Source: an uncultured Collinsella sp.
Lineage (GTDB): Bacteria > Actinomycetota > Coriobacteriia > Coriobacteriales > Coriobacteriaceae
NCBI GenBank assembly: GCA_937989795.1
Contig: CALKBB010000328.1
Coordinates: 1 to 13,538 of the forward strand
Length of the DNA: 13,538 nucleotides
Direction of reading: 5' to 3'
Made by a program: the position numbers and the translations under genes. Positions 6,811 to 13,538 of this stretch are shown here, piece by piece. Position 1 is the stretch's first letter. Each line of letters opens with the position of its first letter. Under the pieces are notes generated by a model. It was not told the DNA's origin, ran no database searches, and saw nothing but the letters and a program-made list of their open reading frames with translations.

Positions 6811-7962
6811 TTACTGTTCGGTTAACGCTGCGGATCGTTTTGGAAGGCTTACGAGCATGGTGGTCCCGTCCTCGGAACTTGCTTCGACCTCTACGGCGCC
6901 ACCGTGAAGCGCTGCAATCTCCCAAACGAGCGCTAGCCCGAGTCCTGCGCCGCCGTATGCCCTGCTGCGGGATTTGTCTAGACGAAAGAACGGCTGGAAG
7001 ATGCTCTCACGGTACTGCTTGGGTATTCCCGGGCCCTCATCTTTGACTCGCAGGAGCACGTGGCTGTCGCTGTCGCTGATGGAGACATTGACAGTCGAGC
7101 CGGAGCGACTGTAACGGATGGCGTTTTCGGCCAGGTTGAACAGCAACCGATAGAGGAGCGTGTCGCTCCCGATTACTAAAGCGTCTCCAGCACAGTTGAG
7201 GGCTATGCTCCTATTTTCGGCAAGTGGCGCAAGGTCAGTGAGGACCTCTTCGGACAAGGGACCGAGTTCAACATCGTCCTCGCAAGGAACGCTGCGGAGC
7301 TCACTCATCTCAAGCAATACCTTGGTCATTCGAGACATGCGCTCGGTTTGTTCTTGTAGCAGGCCGAGCAGCTCGGCTGTTTCGGGTTGCAAACCGGAGT
7401 GCTCGGAGATGAATAGTTCAATCTGTGCTTGCATAAGGGCGAGCGGGGTGCGCAGCTCGTGTGCGGCGTTGCCGGTAAACTGACGCTGTGCAGAGAATCC
7501 TTCGCCAAGACGGGCGATCATGTCGTTGAAAGAGGCGCTGCATCGTTGTAGCTCGGTGGGCACATCTTCACTGAGTCTGATTTCGCTTAGGTTGTCAGGC
7601 TGCACGCGCTCTACCTGGGCGGCGAAATCCCGTAGCGGTTTGAGTGCACGGCCGCTCACAAAGTATGCCAGCACGCCGCCAAGGAGTGTGACTCCAGCCG
7701 TGATGTACCAGGCTGTCGTGCCAAAAGACTCCTGTGCGTCGTTTACGACGATCGTGACCCTGTCATCGGGGACCGCTTTCGTTGGGTCGAACGCCTGGGG
7801 CGAATCTTCGCCGGTTGCGTTAAAGGCCGAGATGTTACTGCCGATGGCATCCATGTAGCGCATGCCCGTATAGCCGACCAGGCAGTTCGTCAGCACGCAT
7901 GCTGCACACGTGAGCAGTGCTGTCATAATCGTTATGCGCCATTGCAGCGAAAGCCTTTTCAT
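6811..7962 (-). CDS. Sensor histidine kinase, HAMP type (383 aa)
   Basis: This is a membrane kinase that would phosphorylate the adjacent response regulator. The first transmembrane helix is about 10-31, and a short external loop of about 50 residues follows. The second helix is about 85-104, and HAMP spans about 104-155. The phospho-accepting His168 lies in AAHELRTPLA. The ATP-binding domain has the N box NLAEN (276-280), G1 DEGPGIP (308-314), the F box FQPFF (322-326) and G2 GGAGLGLAL (337-345). All catalytic motifs are present. The start ATG overlaps the stop of the regulator gene by four bases (ATGA), so translation is coupled. The small external loop has no recognisable ligand domain, so it may sense the envelope or a partner membrane protein. 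Transcription may continue into the LuxR gene. Confidence 0.95.
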   Translation of the reverse strand: MKRLSLQWRITIMTALLTCAACVLTNCLVGYTGMRYMDAIGSNISAFNATGEDSPQAFDPTKAVPDDRVTIVVNDAQESFGTTAWYITAGVTLLGGVLAYFVSGRALKPLRDFAAQVERVQPDNLSEIRLSEDVPTELQRCSASFNDMIARLGEGFSAQRQFTGNAAHELRTPLALMQAQIELFISEHSGLQPETAELLGLLQEQTERMSRMTKVLLEMSELRSVPCEDDVELGPLSEEVLTDLAPLAENRSIALNCAGDALVIGSDTLLYRLLFNLAENAIRYSRSGSTVNVSISDSDSHVLLRVKDEGPGIPKQYRESIFQPFFRLDKSRSRAYGGAGLGLALVWEIAALHGGAVEVEASSEDGTTMLVSLPKRSAALTEQ

Positions 7963-8633
7963 TCGCTATCCTCCATAACGTAGCCCTCTCCAATCCGATT
8001 ACGAATCGGGTCGTATCCCAAAGCGCTGCGCAGCTTTTTGCGGAGTGACGAGATGTGAACGCGGGTTGCGTTGCTAAAGCTGTTCACGCTGCTATCCCAA
8101 ACGTGCTCGATAAGCTCCTCTTGACTTACCGGACGCCCCTGATTAAGCATCAGGTATTCCAAGATTCCCGTTTCCTTGCGCGTAAGAGATAAAGCCTCGC
8201 TGTCCACGGAAGCGATGCGCGCCTTGGTGTCAAAGCTGAGCTTTCCGCAGGTTAAAACTACGTCGCTTTGTGTAAAGCGTCTTAGGGTAAGGCTGCGAAT
8301 CCTTGCCGCAAGCTCGTCCAGATGAAACGGCTTGGTGAGGTAATCGTTGGCGCCGGCATCGAGTCCGGCGACTTTATCGGATACTTCGCCACGTGCGGAC
8401 AGAATCAGCACTTTGGTCTCGCAGTCAGTTTTCCTAAGTTCCCTGAGTACGGTCATGCCGTCGATACGGGGAAGGTTGAGGTCGAGTACCACGAGGTCGA
8501 AGGCCTCAACGTCCAGCAGGTCGAGCGCCTCCTGCCCGTCGTGACAGCAGTCGACGCTGTACGCCAAGTTTCGCAAGCTGCGCGCGATTGCGTCACACAG
8601 CGCCTGCTCGTCCTCGACGATCAAAATACGCAT
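7959..8633 (-). CDS. OmpR/PhoB-family response regulator (224 aa)
   Basis: This is a two-domain DNA-binding regulator. The receiver domain has the acidic pair E7/D8, the phosphorylation site D51 (VVLDLNLP), the switch residue S79 and K101 (LTKPF). A winged-helix DNA-binding domain runs from about 126 to 222, ending IGEGYVM as in OmpR-type proteins. I chose ATG 8633 because AAGGAG is six bases upstream and the protein then opens MRILIVEDE; an earlier in-frame ATG at 8651 would place that ribosome binding site inside the gene. It is the first gene of the leftward cluster and is divergent from the redox operon, with 91 bases between the two starts. Autoregulation and control of that operon are plausible but unproven. 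Confidence 0.95.
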   Translation of the reverse strand: MRILIVEDEQALCDAIARSLRNLAYSVDCCHDGQEALDLLDVEAFDLVVLDLNLPRIDGMTVLRELRKTDCETKVLILSARGEVSDKVAGLDAGANDYLTKPFHLDELAARIRSLTLRRFTQSDVVLTCGKLSFDTKARIASVDSEALSLTRKETGILEYLMLNQGRPVSQEELIEHVWDSSVNSFSNATRVHISSLRKKLRSALGYDPIRNRIGEGYVMEDSE

Positions 8634-8724
8634 AACAGTCTCCTTGCACATTTCAAATCGCGCTTAACACGGATTTTATAGTCGATATGGTCCAATAGGT
8701 CGCGTGACGAAAGGAGTGGTCAAG
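8634..8724. promoter_or_regulatory. Divergent control region between two-component system and redox operon
   Basis: For the rightward operon, TTAACA (8664-8669) and TATGGT (8686-8691) are spaced 16 bases apart and place a start near 8698. AAAGGAG at 8710-8716 then serves the first gene. On the leftward strand, TATAAA (reading 8680 to 8675) is a good -10, but I see no good -35 at the right distance, as would fit an activator-dependent promoter. The two promoters overlap, so one bound regulator could control both directions. The direct binding site is not identifiable by eye. Confidence 0.4.
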
Positions 8725-8871
8725 TTGTTCAAAGCGATAAAACCTGTAATGCAGGTTGCGTTGCTGATCGTCGGTGTGGCCATGGTGTGCTTTGGCGTTA
8801 TGCGTGGCGAGGCGGATGCCGTGCTGGCCAAGGCGATTAGGCTGTGCTTGGAGTGTATCGGAATTGGATAA
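8725..8871 (+). CDS. CXXC microprotein, CD1871A-like (48 aa)
   Basis: This is a very small membrane protein starting at TTG, eight bases after AAAGGAG. It opens with MFKAIKP, has one hydrophobic helix at about 7-27, and ends with AIRLCLECIGIG, so C41 and C44 form a CXXC pair near the C-terminus. That ending matches my recollection of the CD1871A family of CXXC-containing small proteins, which occur beside 4Fe-4S membrane proteins and TlpA-like thioredoxins, exactly as here. Lysines 3 and 6 predict a cytoplasmic N-terminus and an external CXXC. Its last 8 bases overlap the start of the next gene. A redox shuttle role between the two neighbours is inferred. A GTG at 8716 is in frame but has no room for a ribosome binding site. 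Confidence 0.8.
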   Translation: MFKAIKPVMQVALLIVGVAMVCFGVMRGEADAVLAKAIRLCLECIGIG

Positions 8872-9766
8872 AAGAAAAAACACCGTGTCGCATGTTTTGG
8901 CCAGAATTCGCGGATTCATTCAGGCGGCGGCAACGCTCATCACCAACATTCACCTGCCAAACTTTGCTAAAGGCGGCATCTATCAGGGCGCGGGAAAAAC
9001 AGTCTGCGTACCCGGGCTTAACTGCTATTCGTGCCCCGCGGCATCGGGTGCGTGCCCCATCGGGTCGTTCCAGTCGGTGGTAGGTTCATCTAAGTTCAAC
9101 TTCTCCTACTACGTTACCGGTACGCTCATTTTGCTCGGCGTGCTGCTGGGACGCTTTGTATGCGGCTTTCTGTGCCCGTTTGGCTGGCTTCAGGAGCTGC
9201 TTCATAAGATTCCCGGCAAAAAGTTCTCCACGAAAAAGCTCAAGCCGCTCACGTACATCAAGTACGTCGTGCTGTTGTTTGCCGTGGTGCTGCTGCCCGT
9301 CTTGGTGGTTAACGACGTGGGCATGGGCGACCCGTTCTTTTGTAAGTACATCTGTCCGCAGGGTGTGCTCGAGGGCGCCATTCCTCTGGCCATTGCCAAT
9401 GCCGGCATTCGATCTGCGTTGGGACAGCTCTTTACTTGGAAACTTGCCGTTCTCATTGCCGTGGTAGTGCTGAGCGTTTTGTTCTACCGCCCCTTCTGCA
9501 AATGGATTTGTCCACTCGGCGCATTCTATGCGCTCATGAATAGGGTGTCCCTACTGGGGATTCGGGTTGACGCATGCAAATGTGTCTCGTGCGGCAAGTG
9601 CTCAAAGGCTTGTCAGATGGACGTTGATGTGGTCCGCGCGCCCAATCATGCCGAATGCATCCGGTGCGGAAAGTGCATCGGGGCCTGTCCCGTCGATGCC
9701 ATCAGCTATCGCTATGGCCTGGATGTGTCGGCGGAAAAGCTTCCCTTGCCCGCCGATAAAAAGTAA
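8864..9766 (+). CDS. NapH-like membrane 4Fe-4S binding protein (300 aa)
   Basis: This is a polytopic membrane electron-transfer protein. Three CxxxCP motifs are at C100/C104, C160/C164 and C212/C216, typical of the NapH/NosR/RdxA group. An N-terminal cysteine set is at C48, C54, C57 and C64. Hydrophobic segments lie at about 82-102, 131-150 and 192-209. The C-terminus carries two ferredoxin clusters: C240-x2-C243-x2-C246-x3-C250 and C265-x2-C268-x2-C271-x3-C275-P. I chose TTG 8864 because GGAG lies at 8850-8853 and it overlaps the microprotein by 8 bases, suggesting translational coupling; GTG at about 8885 lacks a ribosome binding site. No nap or nos enzyme genes are nearby, so it is not a standard nitrate or N2O reductase subunit. 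It probably moves electrons from a cytoplasmic donor across the membrane to the thiol proteins on either side (inference). Confidence 0.9.
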   Translation: MDKRKNTVSHVLARIRGFIQAAATLITNIHLPNFAKGGIYQGAGKTVCVPGLNCYSCPAASGACPIGSFQSVVGSSKFNFSYYVTGTLILLGVLLGRFVCGFLCPFGWLQELLHKIPGKKFSTKKLKPLTYIKYVVLLFAVVLLPVLVVNDVGMGDPFFCKYICPQGVLEGAIPLAIANAGIRSALGQLFTWKLAVLIAVVVLSVLFYRPFCKWICPLGAFYALMNRVSLLGIRVDACKCVSCGKCSKACQMDVDVVRAPNHAECIRCGKCIGACPVDAISYRYGLDVSAEKLPLPADKK

Positions 9767-9795
9767 ACAAGCTTCGACAAAACGGAGGAATGACT

Positions 9796-10767
9796 ATGAA
9801 GCTTTCTAAGATTGCGGCCCTGTTTATGGTGCCGGTGCTGGCCTTGTGTCTTGTGGCGTGCTCGGCACTTGGCGGCAATGCGAGCGAATCTGCGAGCTCC
9901 GATCCTAAGATCGCAGAACTCACTGCGCAGAAGCCGGCCAATGCCGACGAGGCCGCCGAGCTGTATGCGAAGCTCATGCAGAAGGAGAACGAGATCTTTT
10001 CGAGTGATAACGCGCTGTGGGAAAAGGTATTCAATGCGGCAAATAAAGACTCGGCAATGATTGAGGACGGCAGCAATTACGGCGATTTCCTGCTCAAGAC
10101 CATCGACGGCGCCAAGGATGAGTTTACGGCGGATGAGCTCAAGACGCTCAAGGCCGGTACACAGCAGATCAAGGAGATCGAGGACAAGCTCGAGAGCCTG
10201 GAGAAGGAGTTCCCCGGCTGTGGAAGCACGCCGAGTGCAGGCGAGAGCGTCGACGCTTCGACCGCTGGCATGACGGCTGGTGCCAATGCTTCGAGCGAGG
10301 CGACGAAGTTCCCCAGCTTTACGGGCAAGGACCTGGATGGCAACGACGTGAACGGCGACGAGCTGTTCTCTAAGAACAAGGTCACCGTCATGAACTTCTG
10401 GTTCACTACTTGCAAGCCGTGCGTGGGCGAGCTGGGCGATCTTGAGAAGCTGAATCAGGAGCTTGCCGAGAAGGGCGGCCAGGTCGTGGGCGTCAATTCC
10501 TTTACGCTCGATGGCAACAAGGGCGAGATCGCAGATGCCAAGGACGTGCTGAGCAAGAAGGGCGTGACATATAAGAACATCTGGTTCAAGTCGGATAGCG
10601 AGGCCGGTAAGTTTACGTCAAATTTGTTCTCGTTCCCGACAACGTATGTCATCGATCAGAATGGCAACATCGTAGGGGATCCAATCGTGGGAGCCATCAG
10701 CTCCGCTGAGCAGCGCGCAGCGCTCGACAAGCTTATCGACCAGGCGATTGCGAATAGCGAGCAGTAG
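9796..10767 (+). CDS. TlpA-like thioredoxin-fold lipoprotein (323 aa)
   Basis: This is an envelope thiol-disulfide protein. A lipoprotein signal ends at LVAC, with lipidation at C22. Residues 35-140 are charged and helical, with coiled-coil character near the end. A linker rich in Ser, Ala and Gly contains one extra cysteine (C142). The thioredoxin fold begins near 172 (FPSFTGKDLDG), with the active site WFTTCKPC (C206/C209) and the cis-proline loop FPTTYVID (P281). I chose ATG 9796 because GGAGG (9784-9788) is seven bases upstream; the ATG at 9790 is only one base from it. It lies 29 bases after the Fe-S gene. It probably reduces or isomerises disulfides outside the cell, fed by the Fe-S protein and microprotein. 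A peroxidase or methionine-sulfoxide-linked role is also possible. Confidence 0.92.
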   Translation: MKLSKIAALFMVPVLALCLVACSALGGNASESASSDPKIAELTAQKPANADEAAELYAKLMQKENEIFSSDNALWEKVFNAANKDSAMIEDGSNYGDFLLKTIDGAKDEFTADELKTLKAGTQQIKEIEDKLESLEKEFPGCGSTPSAGESVDASTAGMTAGANASSEATKFPSFTGKDLDGNDVNGDELFSKNKVTVMNFWFTTCKPCVGELGDLEKLNQELAEKGGQVVGVNSFTLDGNKGEIADAKDVLSKKGVTYKNIWFKSDSEAGKFTSNLFSFPTTYVIDQNGNIVGDPIVGAISSAEQRAALDKLIDQAIANSEQ

Positions 10768-10846
10768 AAAACGCGTAAAGCATGGCGAGGATCGCGCGCC
10801 GCTGTGCGGAGTAGTCCGCTGCCTTTCAAGATAATCTCCACCATAC

Positions 10847-10874
10847 AGAGGTCCCGCTCGGGACCTCTTCTTTT
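10847..10874 (+). terminator. Intrinsic terminator of the redox operon
   Basis: AGAGGTCCCG (10847-10856) pairs perfectly with CGGGACCTCT (10859-10868), with a very tight loop, and is followed by TCTTTT. It lies 80 bases after the lipoprotein stop. It is the strongest terminator in the window and separates the redox operon from the ABC transporter gene. Confidence 0.9.
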
Positions 10875-11021
10875 GGGCGTCGTCCCGTTCGTTTTTTGGC
10901 GCGGTTCCCTACATTCCTCACTGGCTCCGGCAAAAAATGGGGATAGAGTAGGACAAACGCGTCGAATACGAACGGCGGGGGAGAGCGGGCAAGTGCGTCC
11001 GCGTGGGAGAGGTTGCCGTCC
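10875..11021 (+). other. Leader region upstream of the ABC transporter
   Basis: No gene is seen. Two nested inverted repeats are present. CCGTTCGT (10885-10892) matches ACGAACGG (10968-10975), and inside it TTTTTTG (10892-10898) matches CAAAAAA (10931-10937). They could fold the leader RNA into one long interrupted stem. I could not identify a confident promoter. GGGAG at 11005-11009 and AGAGG just after it probably serve the ATG at 11022. Confidence 0.35.
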
Positions 11022-13538
11022 ATGTTGGAGCTCAAAGGTATTTGCAAAAGGTACGTCACACAGTCGTTTACGCAGGTGGCGCTCGATAACGTGAGCCTGG
11101 CTTTTCGCGATAACGAGTTCGTGGCCATTCTGGGTCCCTCGGGCTCGGGCAAAACCACAATGCTCAACGTTATCGGTGGGCTGGACCACTTTGATTCCGG
11201 TGACCTGTTGATTGACGGTATTTCGACTAAGGACTTCCGTGACCGCGATTGGGATGCCTATCGCAACAACCGCATCGGCTTTGTGTTCCAAAGCTATAAC
11301 CTCATTCCGCATCAGACCATTTTGGAAAACGTGGAGCTGGCGCTCACGCTCACGGGCGTGGGGCATGCCGAGCGCCGCCAGCGTGCGCGCGAGGCGTTGG
11401 AGAAAGTCGGCTTGGGCGAGCACGTTAACAAGCGCCCGAGCCAGCTTTCGGGCGGACAGATGCAGCGCGTGGCCATCGCCCGCGCCCTGATTAACGATCC
11501 CGAGATTGTGCTGGCAGACGAGCCGACCGGCGCCTTGGATTCCACAACGTCCGTGCAGGTCATGGACTTGCTCAAGGACGTGGCGCGCGACCGTCTGGTT
11601 ATTATGGTCACGCACAATCCCGAGCTGGCGTACCAATACGCCACGCGCATCGTCAACCTGGCGGACGGCAAGATCACCGACGATTCCGACCCCTTTGATG
11701 CTGCGAAGGCCACGCGCCGCGAGGCCAAACCTACGCGCAAAACCTCGATGAGCTTTGTGACGGCGCTGGGGCTTTCTGCCCGCAACCTTATGACCAAGAA
11801 GGGCCGTGCGGCCATGACGGCCTTTGCGGGGTCGATTGGCATTATCGGCATCGCGGCGATTCTGGCACTGTCCAACGGCGTAAACGGCTACATCAAAAAG
11901 GTCGAGGAGGATACGCTGTCGAGCTACCCGCTCACCATTTCCAAGCAGGATTACGACCTGTCGTCCATGATGGGCGGACAGGGGGCCACGGATGACGAGG
12001 CGTCCAACGGCGAGGATTCGTCCGACGACGGTACCGACGGCAAGGCTCAGGAAACCGATAAGATTCCCGTGGTCACGGCCGTAAAGGATATGTTTGCGAG
12101 CGTTAAGTCCAACGACATGACGAGCTTTAAGGCATGGCTCGATGCCGGTGGCGACGGAATCGATAAAGAGGTCAACGCCATTCAGTACGGCTACGGTGTA
12201 TCGCCGGTTGTCTATCGTGCCGGCAAGGGCGACGAGAAGCCCGTCCGGCTGGTGCCCAACGCTATGACCGAGGCCATGAGCGGAGGCGCAAGTTCGGCGG
12301 CAACGGTGAGCATGGAATCCATGGGAACCTCGGTCTTTAACGAGATGATCGACGACCAGAGTCTGCTCGACAGCCAGTACGATGTCGTCGCTGGTCACTG
12401 GCCCACGTCCGCCAACGAAGCCGTGATGGTGCTTTCGAGCCGTGGCACGGTGGGCGATTACACGCTTTACAGCATCGGCGCGCTGGATATCAACGAGCTC
12501 AACGACCTGGTTAACAGCGCCATGGCGGCCGACGGTGGGGCCGAAACGCCCGAGACCGGCGCCGACTTTACCTACGACGATGCGCTGTCCACGACGTTTA
12601 AGGTGTTGTCGCCGGCCGATGCTTATCGCAAAAACGAAGAGACCGGCATGTGGACTGACATGTCCGGTGACGCCGACTTTATGGCCGACAAGGTTGCCGA
12701 CGGCATTGACGTGCACATTGTGGGCGTGGTGCGACCTAACGAGACGGCCAATGCGAGCGCGTTGTCTCCGGGCATTGCCTATACACATGCGCTGACTCAC
12801 CAGCTTATGGAGCGCGCCGCCGATTCGCAGATTGTGCAAGAGCAGCTTGCCCACCCCGAGACGGATGCCTTTACGGGCAAGTCTTTCGATGAACTGCAGG
12901 GCGAGGCAAAACAGGGCGTGGATCTGGGCAGTATGTTCAGTGTGGACGAGGCGGCGCTGAAGAGTGCGTTCTCGTTTGATGCGTCTGCACTCTCGGGTGC
13001 GGCCGGCGGTATGGACCTTTCTGGCATCGACTTGTCCGGGCTGGACATTGACCTTTCTGGCGTTGGTAAGGACATCGACTTCAGCGACATCATGGCCAAA
13101 GCGCCGGCCCCAGATTTCTCGGGCATCTTTGACGGTCTGGAGCTCACGCCCGAGCAAATGCAGCAGGTGGGAACGCTTGCCAACCAACTGTTTGAGGGCT
13201 TTTTGCAGTCTGATCAGTTTAGGGCGCTGTCACCCGATGATCTTAAGGACGCGTCAAAGCTTGCCGCCGCGTTCTCGACGTATCTTGAGAGTGATACGGC
13301 AGCCCAGCAAATCCTGGCCCAGCTCAAAGCGCTCGGCGGCGATGCCCTGGCCGAGCGCTTGCAGCAGGCGATGACCGACTATGTGCAAAAGCAGCTGGCT
13401 CCGTATCTGCAGCAGGCTATGGATCAGGTGATGAAGTCGATCAGCGATCAGATTGCGGCGACGGTGTCAGCTCAGCTCAAGGCGGGCGCGGAAGGGCTCA
13501 TGGGCCAGATGGCGACGCAGATGTCATCGAGTTTTGCC
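11022..13538 (+). CDS. ABC transporter ATPase-permease fusion, 3' end outside window
   Basis: The window holds 839 codons with no stop. Residues 1-220 are a MacB/LolD-type ATPase: Walker A GPSGSGKT (38-45), Q-loop Q90, signature LSGGQ (142-146), Walker B IVLADE (162-167), D-loop ALD (171-173) and H198. A charged linker leads to the first transmembrane helix at about 263-286, as in FtsX-like permeases. From about 290 to the window edge is one hydrophilic, presumably external domain. It has an acidic low-complexity stretch (about 320-345), a DLSG repeat (665-680) and Gln/Ala-rich helices towards the end. The remaining permease helices must lie beyond the window. MacB-type pumps use ATP to move substrates at the outer face rather than through the membrane. 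Substrate unknown; peptide, toxin or lipoprotein handling is plausible. I chose ATG 11022; TTG 11013 is also in frame. Confidence 0.92.
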   Translation, partial: MLELKGICKRYVTQSFTQVALDNVSLAFRDNEFVAILGPSGSGKTTMLNVIGGLDHFDSGDLLIDGISTKDFRDRDWDAYRNNRIGFVFQSYNLIPHQTILENVELALTLTGVGHAERRQRAREALEKVGLGEHVNKRPSQLSGGQMQRVAIARALINDPEIVLADEPTGALDSTTSVQVMDLLKDVARDRLVIMVTHNPELAYQYATRIVNLADGKITDDSDPFDAAKATRREAKPTRKTSMSFVTALGLSARNLMTKKGRAAMTAFAGSIGIIGIAAILALSNGVNGYIKKVEEDTLSSYPLTISKQDYDLSSMMGGQGATDDEASNGEDSSDDGTDGKAQETDKIPVVTAVKDMFASVKSNDMTSFKAWLDAGGDGIDKEVNAIQYGYGVSPVVYRAGKGDEKPVRLVPNAMTEAMSGGASSAATVSMESMGTSVFNEMIDDQSLLDSQYDVVAGHWPTSANEAVMVLSSRGTVGDYTLYSIGALDINELNDLVNSAMAADGGAETPETGADFTYDDALSTTFKVLSPADAYRKNEETGMWTDMSGDADFMADKVADGIDVHIVGVVRPNETANASALSPGIAYTHALTHQLMERAADSQIVQEQLAHPETDAFTGKSFDELQGEAKQGVDLGSMFSVDEAALKSAFSFDASALSGAAGGMDLSGIDLSGLDIDLSGVGKDIDFSDIMAKAPAPDFSGIFDGLELTPEQMQQVGTLANQLFEGFLQSDQFRALSPDDLKDASKLAAAFSTYLESDTAAQQILAQLKALGGDALAERLQQAMTDYVQKQLAPYLQQAMDQVMKSISDQIAATVSAQLKAGAEGLMGQMATQMSSSFA
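13014..13085 (+). repeat. DLSG repeat in the ABC permease external domain
   Basis: Residues 665-688 of the transporter repeat the pattern D-L-S-G-hydrophobic: DLSGI, DLSGL, DIDLSGV, then a diverged DIDFSDI. The related SALSG precedes it. The codons differ between copies (ctttct, ttgtcc), so this is an old repeat at protein level rather than recent slippage. Confidence 0.6.

Noticed and set aside
10656..13187. Reverse-strand open frame of 843 codons opposite the ABC transporter
   Set aside because: It lies antisense to a gene with all ABC motifs, is rich in His/Arg/Val with no recognisable domain, and has no credible start signal; long antisense frames are common in GC-rich coding DNA.

Overview
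The window looks like chromosomal DNA from a high-GC Gram-positive gut anaerobe, most plausibly a Coriobacteriia member such as Collinsella. That assignment is inferred from GC- and Ala-rich coding, AGGAGG-type ribosome binding sites, an LAxTG-type cell-wall sorting signal, and anaerobic-style 4Fe-4S and thiol-redox genes. No rRNA, tRNA, CRISPR array, insertion sequence or phage gene was seen.

Layout: (a) 1-281 is an AT-richer control region. It holds a near-consensus sigma-70 promoter (TTGACA, 17 bp, TATATT) surrounded by four copies of a TGACAGA motif, two in each orientation. (b) 282-1106 (+) is a two-gene unit: a 76-aa XRE-type repressor and a 194-aa four-helix membrane protein. It ends at a strong hairpin at 1112-1147 where transcription from the two strands converges. 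(c) 1196-8633 (-) carries, in order of transcription, an OmpR-type response regulator, a sensor histidine kinase (4-base overlap), a LuxR-type regulator with a helical-repeat N-terminus, and a 1461-aa surface protein. The surface protein has a twin-arginine-like signal and a LAGTG sorting signal. (d) 8725-10767 (+), divergent from the two-component system, is a compact redox operon: a 48-aa CXXC microprotein (CD1871A-like, TTG start), a NapH-like membrane 4Fe-4S protein, and a TlpA-like thioredoxin lipoprotein. A clear intrinsic terminator closes it. (e) 11022 to the window end (+) is a MacB/LolD-type ABC ATPase fused to a permease with a very large extracytoplasmic domain. It is cut by the window edge.

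How the parts may work together (inference): the kinase and regulator share a 91-bp divergent control region with the redox operon and probably control it, themselves, or both. In the redox operon, electrons could pass from the cytoplasm through the NapH-like Fe-S protein to the external CXXC microprotein and then to the lipoprotein thioredoxin, a possible alternative to CcdA/DsbD. Downstream of the kinase, the LuxR regulator sits directly before the giant wall-anchored protein and is its most likely controller. The most interesting items are the three-part redox relay with its microprotein, the apparently Tat-exported and sortase-anchored giant protein with an HHCxxC motif, and the symmetrical operator array at the XRE promoter.
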